A stretch of DNA of 64,000 bases, taken from contig NZ_LHVE01000010.1 in the NCBI RefSeq assembly GCF_001269655.1, positions 1 through 64,000 on the forward strand, given 5' to 3'. Below, piece after piece: positions 42,979 through 50,876 of this stretch. The DNA comes from Pseudomonas thivervalensis (GTDB lineage Bacteria > Pseudomonadota > Gammaproteobacteria > Pseudomonadales > Pseudomonadaceae). The position numbers were made by a program, and so were the translations under genes. The notes below the pieces were generated by a model, which was given only the letters and a program-made list of their open reading frames with translations, searched no databases and was not told where the DNA came from. How positions within the stretch are numbered: position 1 is the stretch's first letter; each line of letters starts with the position of its first letter.

Positions 42979-43926
42979 CTATTCGCCCAGGGCCTGACTG
43001 AAAGATGTGTCGATAATCCCAGCAGTGGCCAGCGGGGCTGGCAGTGCCTTGACCTTGAACAGGAAGTCCGCCGTGCTTTGCAGGTCGGCAGCGGCCTGTC
43101 GGTCCACCGGGCCGACGCTCATGTGGGCCTGGCGCAACCAATGGCGCGAGACATTCTGGTCGAGGTTTGCCTTTTTCGCCCACAGGTCCGCGTATTGGTC
43201 GGTGTGATTGTCGACCCAGGCACGGGCCCGTTTCACGCGGCCGAGGAAGTCGGCGATGGCTTCGCGCTTGCTGTCGATGGCCGGCGTCGAAGCGGCGATG
43301 GCGCTGAGCCCAGGCATCAGGTCCTTAGCCGTCAGGAGCGGTCGGGCGCCGGAGAACAGGATCTGTTGCGAGATGTAGGGTTCCCACACCGGAAAGGCAT
43401 CGATGCTGCCCTGGGGCAAGGCCGCCGCCGCGTCGATCGGCATCAGTTTGATGAAGTCCACATGGTTCTCCGGCAGGCCGGCCTGCTCCAGGGCGCGCAA
43501 GGTCAGTTGCTGACTCCAGGCGCCCGGCCAGTAGGCGACCTTCTTGCCCTTGAGGTCGGCGATGGTCTTGACCGGTGAGTCCTTGGGTACCAGCAGCGCG
43601 ATGGTGTCCGGGTTCTGCCGCGAAACACCGATCAATTTCACCGGTGCCTGCTTGGCAGCCAGGAACAGGAACCCCGAATCGCCGAGGAAACCCAGGTCCA
43701 GGTCGCCGGTATTCAGCGCCTCGGCCAGGGGCGCGGCAGCCTGGAAGTGTTTCCAGTCGACACGATAGGGGGCGCCCTCAAGCACACCCGAGGCCTCCAC
43801 CGAGGCCCGTACGTTGTAATAGTTCTGGTCGCCGACGTGCAGGACCAACGGCTCGCTGGCCTGGGCCAAAGGTGCGGCGAGCAATGTGCTGAGGAGCAGA
43901 CGATGCAGGGATCGGGCGAACTTCAT
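42979..43926 (-). CDS. ABC transporter substrate-binding protein, SsuA/TauA type
   Basis: A 315-residue periplasmic protein. MKFARSLHRLLLSTLLAAPL is the signal peptide. The mature fold has HVGDQNYYNVRASVEASGVL, the domain-crossing LNTGDLDLGFLGDSGFLFLAA and DLKGKKVAYWPGAWSQQLTLRAL, typical of the aliphatic sulfonate/nitrate/taurine binder family. No permease or ATPase accompanies it on this strand, so it may be an orphan feeding the divergent ABC system. AGGAA ribosome site. Confidence 0.88.
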   Translation of the reverse strand: MKFARSLHRLLLSTLLAAPLAQASEPLVLHVGDQNYYNVRASVEASGVLEGAPYRVDWKHFQAAAPLAEALNTGDLDLGFLGDSGFLFLAAKQAPVKLIGVSRQNPDTIALLVPKDSPVKTIADLKGKKVAYWPGAWSQQLTLRALEQAGLPENHVDFIKLMPIDAAAALPQGSIDAFPVWEPYISQQILFSGARPLLTAKDLMPGLSAIAASTPAIDSKREAIADFLGRVKRARAWVDNHTDQYADLWAKKANLDQNVSRHWLRQAHMSVGPVDRQAAADLQSTADFLFKVKALPAPLATAGIIDTSFSQALGE

Positions 43927-44043
43927 GAAGTCATTCCTGAATGAATTTCATAGAACATAGCGCTCTTACAATCCACCTTAGAAATTCTTTAAACGCATAA
44001 GCTCATAGTCACAAGCAGCCCGTGTCCGTGACGCAACAGTGCC

Positions 44044-44059
44044 GCAACAGACTGTTGGC
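44044..44059. promoter_or_regulatory. Candidate enhancer-binding-protein site
   Basis: GCAACAGACTGTTGGC contains CAACAG and CTGTTG as perfect inverted arms with one central base. Further GCAACAG half-sites flank it at 44033 and 44063. The site lies about 66 bases upstream of the sigma-54-like promoter. Which activator binds is not known. Confidence 0.5.
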
Positions 44060-44124
44060 TGGGCAACAGCACGCTGAGGCCCGAACCCCGAGAGGACGCC
44101 CGCAAACCGCCCTTTCCCAGGCTA

Positions 44125-44140
44125 TGGCACAGAGCCTGCA
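44125..44140 (+). promoter_or_regulatory. Sigma-54 (-24/-12) promoter candidate
   Basis: TGGCACAGAGCCTGCA matches the TGGCACG-N4-TTGCW consensus except at two positions, with the invariant GG and GC correctly spaced. Transcription would start near 44152, leaving a 77-base leader to the ABC operon. Confidence 0.6.
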
Positions 44141-44228
44141 ATATTCCTTTCAAGCGTGATTCTCATCCGCTGTCCGATCTTTCGGAAATAAGAACATTGC
44201 CTTCCACCGCCTTGTCTGGAGCTGTTCC

Positions 44229-45221
44229 ATGAAACCCGACGTCCGCTTCTCCCTGGCCCGCGCCAGATACCTGATCAGCGTCTGCGCCCTAGTCCTGGGC
44301 CTGCCGTCCATGGCCCTGGCCGCGGAAAACCCTCCGGCCGAAGTGCACCTGGATTACGCCTACTATTCGCCGGTCAGCCTGGTGCTCAAGCACTTTGGGT
44401 ACCTGGAAAAGGCCCTGCCCCAGACCAAGGTCACCTGGGTCCTGAGCCAGGGCAGCAACCGCTCCCTGGAATACCTCAACAGCGGCGGCGTCGACTTCGC
44501 GTCGTCCGCCAGCCTCGCCGCGGTGCTGAGCCGGGCCAATGGCAGCCCGATCAAGTCGGTGTATGTCTACAGCCGCGCCGAATGGACCGCCCTGGTGGTG
44601 CGCAAGGACTCGCCGTACCAGACAGTCGCCGACCTCAAGGGCAAGAAGATCGCCGCCACCAAGGGCACCGATCCCTATCTGTTCACCCTGCGCAGCCTGC
44701 AACAGGCCGGGCTGAAGAAAGACGATGTGGAACTGGTGCACCTGCAGCATCCGGATGGCCGTACCGCTCTGGAAAAAGGCGACGTCGACGCCTGGGCCGG
44801 TCTCGACCCGCACATGGCCGCCAGCGAAGTGCAGGCCGGCTCGCGCCTGCTGTATCGCAACCCCGCCTTCAACAGCTATGGCGTGGTCAGCGTCACGGAA
44901 AAATATGCCCTGGAGCATCCACAGACCATCGACACCGTGCTCGCGGCCTACGAACAGGCCCGGGCGTGGTCGGTGGAACATCCGCAGGAGCTGGCCAAAT
45001 TGCTCGCCGACGAATCCGGACTGCCGCTGGAAGTCGCCCGCCTGCAACTGTCCCGCACCGACCTGGGCAGCCCGCAGTTGAGTGCCAAGGATGTGCTGGC
45101 GTCCAAGGCTGCCGCGCCGATCCTGGTCTCCGAGGAATTGGTACGTCGCGGAGTCAATGTCGACCAGGTGATCGATCAACTGCTCGACACCGGCCGCCAG
45201 CAAGCCGTGGCCCGTCAATAA
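44229..45221 (+). CDS. ABC transporter substrate-binding protein, sulfonate type
   Basis: A 330-residue periplasmic binder, first gene of a three-gene uptake operon. The signal peptide ends near ALAAENPP. Motifs include LDYAYYSPVSLVLKHFGYLEKAL, the RSLEYLNSGGVDFASSASLAA hinge and DLKGKKIAATKGTDPYLFTLRSLQQ, all typical of SsuA-like proteins. It differs enough from the divergent binder at 42979-43926 to suggest distinct ligands. Permease and ATPase follow at once. A sigma-54-type promoter lies upstream. Confidence 0.9.
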   Translation: MKPDVRFSLARARYLISVCALVLGLPSMALAAENPPAEVHLDYAYYSPVSLVLKHFGYLEKALPQTKVTWVLSQGSNRSLEYLNSGGVDFASSASLAAVLSRANGSPIKSVYVYSRAEWTALVVRKDSPYQTVADLKGKKIAATKGTDPYLFTLRSLQQAGLKKDDVELVHLQHPDGRTALEKGDVDAWAGLDPHMAASEVQAGSRLLYRNPAFNSYGVVSVTEKYALEHPQTIDTVLAAYEQARAWSVEHPQELAKLLADESGLPLEVARLQLSRTDLGSPQLSAKDVLASKAAAPILVSEELVRRGVNVDQVIDQLLDTGRQQAVARQ

Positions 45222-45284
45222 CCCCTAGCCCAGGCGACAACCGATCCGCGCCTGGCGCGGATTCGGCGTTGCCGGAGAACCGCC

Positions 45285-46130
45285 ATGAGCAGCAACAGCA
45301 AAGACCTCTCCAGCCCGCGCCTGGCCCTGTCCGCACCGGGCAGAACGCCCCTGTTCAACCCCGACCATTGGCGGCTGCGCCTCAAGGGTTTGGCCCTGCC
45401 GGTGCTGATCATCGTGTTCCTGGAGATCATCGTGCGCATCGGCTGGCTGCCCGCCTACCAGATGCCGGCCCCCAGCGAGATCGCCCTGACCCTCGGCGAC
45501 CTGGCCGAAGGTGCGCTGTGGAAACACATCAGCGCCAGCCTGTTGCGCGTCTTGCTGGGCTTTGCCATCGGCGCCAGCCTGGCCTTGGTCTTCGCCGCCT
45601 GGGTTGGCTTGAGCCGGGAAGCCGAAGCCTATCTGGAACCGACCTTCGCCGGCCTGCGCTCGATTCCCAGCCTGGCCTGGGTGCCGTTGCTCCTGCTGTG
45701 GCTGGGCATCGACGAAACCTCGAAAGTGGTGCTGATCGCCATCGGCGCGTTCTTTCCCGTGTACCTCAATGGCGTAGCCGCGATTCGCAATATCGACCGC
45801 AAGCTGGTGGAGGTCGGTCACATGTACGGCTTCAGCCGCCGCCGTCTGGTGCGCCGGATTCTCCTGCCCGCCGCCCTGCCCGGCCTGTTCACCGGGTTGC
45901 GCAGCGGCATGAGCCTGGCCTGGATGTTCCTGGTCGCCGCCGAACTGATCGCCGCTACCAAAGGCCTTGGCTACCTGCTCAGCGATGGCCGCGAAACCTC
46001 GCGCCCGGACATCGTGCTGGCGGCGATCATCGTGCTCGCCCTCCTGGGCAAACTCAGCGACGGCCTGCTTGCCGGCCTGGAAAAACGTTTCCTGGCCTGG
46101 CGCGACACCTTTAACGGCACCGAGGAGTGA
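45285..46130 (+). CDS. ABC transporter permease, SsuC/TauC type
   Basis: A 281-residue inner-membrane permease with six predicted helices. The cytoplasmic EAA loop reads EVGHMYGFSRRRLVRRILLPAALPGLFTGLRSGMSLAW, contacting the ATPase. The N-terminal 35 residues are soluble. The ribosome site is CGGAGA before ATG 45285, 63 bases after the binder. It forms the channel for the sulfonate-type uptake system. Three bases separate its stop from the ATPase start. Confidence 0.92.
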   Translation: MSSNSKDLSSPRLALSAPGRTPLFNPDHWRLRLKGLALPVLIIVFLEIIVRIGWLPAYQMPAPSEIALTLGDLAEGALWKHISASLLRVLLGFAIGASLALVFAAWVGLSREAEAYLEPTFAGLRSIPSLAWVPLLLLWLGIDETSKVVLIAIGAFFPVYLNGVAAIRNIDRKLVEVGHMYGFSRRRLVRRILLPAALPGLFTGLRSGMSLAWMFLVAAELIAATKGLGYLLSDGRETSRPDIVLAAIIVLALLGKLSDGLLAGLEKRFLAWRDTFNGTEE

Positions 46131-46133
46131 GCC

Positions 46134-46847
46134 ATGACCCAAGCCCTGCTGGAGCTCCACGTCGAGCGCAAGACCTTCGCCACCACCACCGTGCTCAATC
46201 ACATCCACCTGCAATTGCTGCCCCGGGAAACCGTGAGCCTGCTGGGCCCCAGCGGCTGCGGCAAAAGCACCCTGCTGCGCATCGTCGCTGGCCTGGAGAA
46301 GGACTTCGAAGGGCAACTGCTCAGCCACACCGAACAATTGGCCTTTGTGTTCCAGGAGCCGCGGTTGATGCCCTGGCTGACGGTCCAACAGAACATCGGC
46401 TTCGTTGACGACGACGATTACGACCAGGCCTGGGTCGCGCAGTTGATCGAGGAAGTCGGCCTCAGCGGTTTTGCCGACGCCTTGCCCAAGGCGTTGTCCG
46501 GCGGTATGGCGCAACGGGTGGCGATTGCCCGCGGCCTGTACTCGCGACCACGGGTGCTGTTGCTGGACGAGCCGTTCAGCGCGGTGGATGCCTTCACCCG
46601 AATGAAACTGCAGGACCTGTTGCTGCAACTGGCCGAGCGGCACGCCATCGCCCTGTTGCTGGTGACGCACGATGTCGACGAGGCGCTGTACCTGAGCGAC
46701 CGGGTGTTGGTGATGGATAACCGCCCCAGCAGCATTCGCCAAGAACTGGCGGTACAACTGGAACACCCGCGAGACCGGCGCGACCCGTTGCTGGCCCGAC
46801 TCAAGGCGCTGGCCCTGACCGAATTGCATCGCGCTCATGTGATTTGA
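46134..46847 (+). CDS. ABC transporter ATPase, SsuB/TauB type
   Basis: A 237-residue ATPase. Walker A is GPSGCGKSTLLRI near residue 40; the Q-loop is FVFQEPRLMPWLTV; the signature is ALSGGMAQRVAIARGL near 122; Walker B is VLLLDEPFSAVDAFTRMKLQ; and the switch His is in LVTHDVDEALYL. This is the aliphatic-sulfonate/taurine/nitrate subfamily. It energises the permease encoded just upstream. It is the last gene of the operon; an AT-rich gap follows. Confidence 0.93.
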   Translation: MTQALLELHVERKTFATTTVLNHIHLQLLPRETVSLLGPSGCGKSTLLRIVAGLEKDFEGQLLSHTEQLAFVFQEPRLMPWLTVQQNIGFVDDDDYDQAWVAQLIEEVGLSGFADALPKALSGGMAQRVAIARGLYSRPRVLLLDEPFSAVDAFTRMKLQDLLLQLAERHAIALLLVTHDVDEALYLSDRVLVMDNRPSSIRQELAVQLEHPRDRRDPLLARLKALALTELHRAHVI

Positions 46848-46902
46848 TCAGAGCGCCTCTCTAATCACTTAAAAGCATTAATAAATAAACAATCAGTATT
46901 TA

Positions 46903-46920
46903 TGGTTATAAAAATAACCA
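46903..46920. promoter_or_regulatory. Perfect 18-base palindrome before the small-ORF/XRE pair
   Basis: TGGTTATAAAAATAACCA has 7-base inverted arms around four A residues, in an AT-rich promoter region 50 bases before the small gene. It is a plausible operator for the XRE-cupin regulator encoded in the same unit. Confidence 0.5.
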
Positions 46921-46969
46921 CGTACTCTCAGCTCATCCCGCCCGATTGGTCACGACAGTGAAGTGCCTT

Positions 46970-47131
46970 ATGAAACCGACTGACAACGTTATCGACTTCG
47001 TCCAATTCCGCAAACGCAAGCAGGCCCAGCAACTGGCCCGGGCCATGTGGGAAATGTACGCGCGTAATGCCGGTTACCAGGCGTTCCAGTGGGTCCAGGC
47101 GTCCCAACCGACCCGGACGTACCAGGCGTGA
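46970..47131 (+). CDS. 53-residue basic protein coupled to XRE-cupin regulator
   Basis: The protein begins MKPTDNVIDFVQFRKRKQAQ, then has an amphipathic helix with LARAMWEMYARNAGYQAF. It is basic in the first half and aromatic in the second. Its TGA (47129-47131) overlaps the GTG start (47128) of the next gene, so it is probably a real leader gene coupling translation of the regulator. No family is recognised. Support comes from the coupling, the defined helix and the lack of any other explanation for the gap. The ribosome site is weak (GAAG). Confidence 0.6.
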   Translation: MKPTDNVIDFVQFRKRKQAQQLARAMWEMYARNAGYQAFQWVQASQPTRTYQA

Positions 47132-47775
47132 GCGCCCAGGAACCCTCGCGTTTTTTGGCGAGTAGCGACGACCCTGAAGTGGACCTGAACAACCTGGAAG
47201 CGTTGGATGAAGATCCGATCTGCGAACGGGTTGCGCAGAACCTGCAGCGCCTGCGCGGCAAGCGACACCTGTCCCTCGACGCCCTCGCCCGTCAATGCGG
47301 CGTCAGCCGGGCCATGCTCGCGCAGATCGAGTCGGGACGCAGTGTGCCGTCGATCAAGGTGCTGTGCAAAATCGCCAAGGGCTTGAAGGTGTCGGTCGCC
47401 GCGTTCCTGGAACACCGGGCTTTCGAAGGCGTGGCGGTGCTGTCGGTCAGCCAGAGCAAACGCCTGGTCAGCGCCAATGGCGCCTTCGTCAGCCGCGCCC
47501 TGTTCCCGTTCGATGTGGCACGCCAATCGGAATTCTACGAACTGCGCCTGAGTCCCTTGGGCGAGGACCGGTCCGAAGGGCACGGGCCTGGCGTCCAGGA
47601 GAACCTGGTGGTGGCCCAAGGCGTGCTGGAGATCAGCGTCAACGATGAGCGTTACCTGCTTTCCACGGGCGATTCGATTCTGTTCTACGCAGACCAGCCG
47701 CACCGGTATCGCAACCCGGCTGACAGTGAAGCGGTGGCGTATCTGGTGGTCACCTACCCGGAACGCCTGGATTGA
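47128..47775 (+). CDS. XRE-family regulator with cupin sensor domain
   Basis: A 215-residue regulator with a GTG start. Residues about 35-95 form the XRE helix-turn-helix (LQRLRGKRHLSLDALARQCGVSRAMLAQIESGRSVPSI). Residues about 140-210 form a small cupin (GVQENLVVAQGVLEISVNDERYLLSTGDSILFYADQPHRYRN). The architecture matches PuuR/SutR-like regulators of sulfur or polyamine metabolism. Its position directly after the sulfonate-type ABC operon makes a sulfur-related role possible. The GTGA overlap with the preceding small gene means the two are coupled. Confidence 0.88.
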   Translation: MSAQEPSRFLASSDDPEVDLNNLEALDEDPICERVAQNLQRLRGKRHLSLDALARQCGVSRAMLAQIESGRSVPSIKVLCKIAKGLKVSVAAFLEHRAFEGVAVLSVSQSKRLVSANGAFVSRALFPFDVARQSEFYELRLSPLGEDRSEGHGPGVQENLVVAQGVLEISVNDERYLLSTGDSILFYADQPHRYRNPADSEAVAYLVVTYPERLD

Positions 47776-47778
47776 AAA

Positions 47779-47805
47779 AGCCCGGCCGTATCACCGGCGC
47801 GGGCT
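47779..47805 (-). terminator. Intrinsic terminator, minus strand
   Basis: AGCCCG-rich arms form a GC stem, AGCCCGGCCG with CCGGCGCGGGCT. On the minus strand the stem is followed by TTTTT, suiting termination behind the Met-rich gene. On the plus strand the T-run is poor. Confidence 0.6.
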
Positions 47806-47835
47806 CTTCAGGAATTGACTTGATACACGCAACCT

Positions 47836-47926
47836 GTGGCGAGGGAGCTTGCTCCCGCTGGGCTGCGTAGCGGCCCCTTTTTGTGAGCGCTCCGCACTCA
47901 AGCGGGAGCAAGCTCCCTCGCCACAA
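47836..47926. repeat. BIME, REP family B, copy 2
   Basis: Inverted copies of GTGGCGAGGGAGCTTGCTCC lie between convergent genes. The inner arms (TGAGCGCTCCGCACTCAAGC) recur in opposite orientation in the copy at 61539-61626. Confidence 0.85.
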
Positions 47927-47967
47927 TGGATCGTGCCCGCTTCAAAAGGGAACTTACCCGGTTGTAA

Positions 47968-48477
47968 TCAGCAGGTGCAGCACATCATCGGCATGCCATT
48001 GCAGCTCATCATCATCGGCATGCCGCAGTCGCCCATCATCTTCATCATCAGGGCGCAGCAGTTTTTCATCATGTCCATGTTCATGCCCGCCATCGGCATG
48101 ACTTTGCACATCATGCAGTCCGCCATTACCGTGCATTCCATCACGCACTTCATCGACGGCATCGGCATGCCCATCATCGGCATTGGCATCATCACGCTCG
48201 CCATCGGCATGGCCATGCTCGCCGGGGACATGCACATCATGCTCATGTTGCCGCAGTGCATCATCATCGGCATGCCGCAGTTCATCATCATCTGCATCAT
48301 GTCGGCGCTGTTCTTGAACATGGCCATGTCCATGCCGGCGGCTGGCATCATTTTGCACATCATGCCGTCGTCCATCATGTCGCAGGTCATGGTCGCCATC
48401 ATCATCGGCATGCCCATCATGGGCATCATCGGCATGTTGGCGTTCATCGGCATGGGCATCTGCATAGCGTTCATCAT
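47968..48477 (-). CDS. Extremely Met- and Cys-rich protein, putative copper binder
   Basis: A 169-residue protein from the ATG at 48477 (AGGGAA site 8 bases ahead). I count 70 Met (41 percent) and 16 Cys, one Phe, no Trp or Tyr, no signal peptide and no membrane segment. Two repeats about 83 residues apart align: GMMCKMMP (38-45) with CMMCKVMP (121-128), and CGMPMMMHC (67-75) with CGMPMMMSC (151-159). Met and Cys thiol/thioether clusters suit Cu(I) or Ag(I) binding, or oxidant scavenging. Neither is shown. No family is known to me. The opposite strand is also open because ATG/CAT runs avoid stops. Confidence 0.75.
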   Translation of the reverse strand: MMNAMQMPMPMNANMPMMPMMGMPMMMATMTCDMMDDGMMCKMMPAAGMDMAMFKNSADMMQMMMNCGMPMMMHCGNMSMMCMSPASMAMPMASVMMPMPMMGMPMPSMKCVMECTVMADCMMCKVMPMAGMNMDMMKNCCALMMKMMGDCGMPMMMSCNGMPMMCCTC

Positions 48478-48768
48478 GGTGGTGTTCCCTGTAAGTTCGA
48501 GAGTCGGACAAGCTGATGGGGCGGATTCTAAGGATTGGCCCGGGCCCGACAAGATGGCGATCGAACAGCAGGAATGAACGTTCAAGCAGGCTTACCGGAG
48601 TGACGAGTGCCAAGTCGTCTGCTGATGCATGCCAAACGCTTTCATGGCAGACAGTTCCTGAACGACAGCTTCGATTCTTCGGTCATGGATATGCCATCCA
48701 GCGCTATATAAATAACCATAAGAAATAATCGATCTAAACTTGGCCCTCGAAGTGCCCACCACGCTGGC
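48478..48768. other. Intergenic region, promoter of the Met-rich gene
   Basis: A 291-base gap between the Met-rich start and the dehydratase stop. It includes AT-rich DNA at 48703-48730 and no ORF I can support. No copper-regulator operator of the CueR or CopR kind was recognised by eye. Confidence 0.5.
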
Positions 48769-49725
48769 TCAGCCGATCAACCTCGCATAAACCGGCCGAT
48801 CGATATTCCCCCCGGACAGAATCACCCCCACCTTCTTCCCCTGCATCGCTTCACGCTCCTGCATGAGCGCTGCCAGGGCCGCGGCGCCTGCACCTTCGGC
48901 GAGGTTGTGGGTGTCGGTGTAATACACCCGCATGGCCTCGGCAATTTCAGCGTCGCTGACCGCGACGATCCGCGCCGCAGCGGCTCCGTAGATGGCAAAG
49001 GCCTCGGGAATGGGTTTGCGCACGGCCAGGCCGTCGGCGAAAGTATTCGCCGACGCGGTCTCACACAGTCTTCCCGTTTCAAATGACGACTTCGCCGCGA
49101 CCGCCTCGGTGGACACCACGCCCACCACATGGGTTTTCAGGCCCAAGGCATCACGGGCGGCGATGACTCCACAGATTCCCGACCCACAGCCTATCGGCAC
49201 GTAGACGGTGTCCAGGTCTGGCACCGCCTTGAACAGCTCAAGCCCATAGGTCGCCACGCCCTTGACCAATTCGGGATGAAACGGCGGCACCAGGTAGAGC
49301 CCCTGCACGTCGGCCAGGCGAGCAGCCTCTTCGCGGGCCTCATCGAAATCACGGCCATACTCGACCACCTCGCCACCAAAGCCACGCATGGCATTGTTTT
49401 TCTCCACCGAGTTGCCTTCCGGCACGACAATCAGGGCTTTCAAACCCAATGCGGTGGCCGCCAGCGCCAGGCTCTGGCCGTGATTGCCGCGCGTCGCCGT
49501 GACGATGCCTTTGGCCTCCGGGTGCTCGCGCTTGAGCCAATGCACGAAGGTCAGCCCGCCACGCACCTTGAAGGCGCCTGTCGGGGTGTGATTCTCATGC
49601 TTGACCCACACCGTGCAACCCAGCCGTTGCGCCAGCAAGGGCCAGGCATACTGCGCGGTGGCGGGCATGACTTGATAGAGATGGCGGGCAGCGTGTTCGA
49701 TGTCGTCGCGGGTCAGTGTGTGCAT
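48769..49725 (-). CDS. Threonine/serine dehydratase-like PLP enzyme
   Basis: A 318-residue fold-type II PLP enzyme. Lys53 in TGAFKVRGG forms the Schiff base; TATRGNHGQSLALAA holds the substrate loop; and YVPIGCGSGICGV is the phosphate-binding glycine loop. The C-terminal LSGGNID serine contacts the pyridine ring. The length matches short catabolic threonine dehydratases without an ACT domain. It is divergent from an AraC regulator 93 bases away. Substrate (threonine, serine or a 3-hydroxy amino acid) not resolved. Confidence 0.9.
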   Translation of the reverse strand: MHTLTRDDIEHAARHLYQVMPATAQYAWPLLAQRLGCTVWVKHENHTPTGAFKVRGGLTFVHWLKREHPEAKGIVTATRGNHGQSLALAATALGLKALIVVPEGNSVEKNNAMRGFGGEVVEYGRDFDEAREEAARLADVQGLYLVPPFHPELVKGVATYGLELFKAVPDLDTVYVPIGCGSGICGVIAARDALGLKTHVVGVVSTEAVAAKSSFETGRLCETASANTFADGLAVRKPIPEAFAIYGAAAARIVAVSDAEIAEAMRVYYTDTHNLAEGAGAAALAALMQEREAMQGKKVGVILSGGNIDRPVYARLIG

Positions 49726-49818
49726 GATGGGTCTCCAGGTTTTCGCCCAGTCTAATCAGCGCGTCACCGACAGGTTTTCAGAAAACTGACCTGACTTTCA
49801 GTCCCCCTCTTCACTACT

Positions 49819-50634
49819 ATGGGCTCCATGAGCCCTCGAAACCGCCCATCGCAGCCCTCATCCGAACCGGTCCGTCGTATCGTGGCGGGGCCTTGGGCGA
49901 TCGAATTGCTGCCCGGCTGCGCCTACGCGACCCGCTATGTCGCGCCCCAGTCGGCAATCGGCTTTGCCTTCGACAGCCAGCGCGGCCTGCACGCCATCGG
50001 CAGCGACCGGGTCCGGCCGTTCGACGCGCTGCCCAACGGCCTGGCATTCGTTCCTGTCGGATGCGACGTGTTCTCCGAATCTCCCAATGGCGGTGAATAC
50101 CTGCGGGTTGTGCGCACCGACGGTATGGCACTGCCGGGGACGCAGGCGTTCAACAATCGCATCGACCCGCAGGCCATCACCCTCGCGTCGAGAATGCGCA
50201 GTGCGCTGTTGCGTGCCAGCGCAGTAGACGATTGGGAGGCCTGGGCGCTCGGACTGGTTGAGCGAGTGACGGACGCCAAGCCATTTCCCGCGCCCTCGCA
50301 CGGTTCCATCACGGACGGCCGGATGCGCCTGCTCGATGAATTCATCGACGCTGGTCTCGACGCTCCGCTGGGGGTCAAGGACATGTCCGGCCTGCTGGGC
50401 TTGTCCGAGGGTTATTTCATGCGGGCCTTCAAGCAAGCGACCGGCAAAAGCCCTCACAGCTACCTGATCGACCGACGCCTCGCCAAGGCACGGGCACTGA
50501 TGCGTGATTCAACTGCCAGGTTGGCCGACATCGCACAGGCCTGTGGTTTTAATTCCCAGGCACACATGACCACGCTGTTCAAGCAGCGCCTGGGCGTCAG
50601 CCCGGCGCAGTTGCGCGGGTATTCGCGGCCCTGA
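49819..50634 (+). CDS. AraC-family transcriptional regulator
   Basis: A 271-residue regulator. The N-terminal part (residues about 15-150) looks like a cupin-type sensing domain. The C-terminal 100 residues hold two HTHs: VKDMSGLLGLSEGYFMRAFKQATGKSPHSYL and LADIAQACGFNSQAHMTTLFKQRLGVSP. It is divergent from the threonine dehydratase-like gene, its likely target. It also lies upstream of the ebo-type cluster on the same strand, 242 bases before eboD, so control of that cluster is conceivable but not shown. An alternative start is the ATG at 49828. Confidence 0.88.
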   Translation: MGSMSPRNRPSQPSSEPVRRIVAGPWAIELLPGCAYATRYVAPQSAIGFAFDSQRGLHAIGSDRVRPFDALPNGLAFVPVGCDVFSESPNGGEYLRVVRTDGMALPGTQAFNNRIDPQAITLASRMRSALLRASAVDDWEAWALGLVERVTDAKPFPAPSHGSITDGRMRLLDEFIDAGLDAPLGVKDMSGLLGLSEGYFMRAFKQATGKSPHSYLIDRRLAKARALMRDSTARLADIAQACGFNSQAHMTTLFKQRLGVSPAQLRGYSRP

Positions 50635-50876
50635 GCGAGCCAGTCACGCCACGAATTCAGGTCAGTTGAGGCGCGAAGTGGCACGCCAAATCAAATTGCC
50701 ATCAGATGGCCTTGCAAAAACACCCTGGCCGTCTAGATTCAAACCTGTCTTCAACCACATCGTCCATCGCACCTGACAGCCCCTCCGGCGAGAGCGTCTA
50801 TTGGCATAAAAAAAATACCTGGCGTTGCTTTTAACTACTGACACGGAATCAGTCATAACAACAAGAGGGATGCTTG

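Noticed and set aside
45225..46838. 537-codon antisense frame across the ABC permease and ATPase
   Set aside because: Gln/His-rich shadow product spanning two well-identified genes.
47968..48477. ATGATG/CATCAT runs read as tandem repeat or CRISPR-like array
   Set aside because: There is no regular repeat-spacer length. The pattern is explained by a Met-rich coding sequence with a two-fold protein repeat.
50679..50700. TGGCACG upstream of eboD, possible -24 box
   Set aside because: The next TTGC is several bases too far for the fixed -24/-12 spacing.
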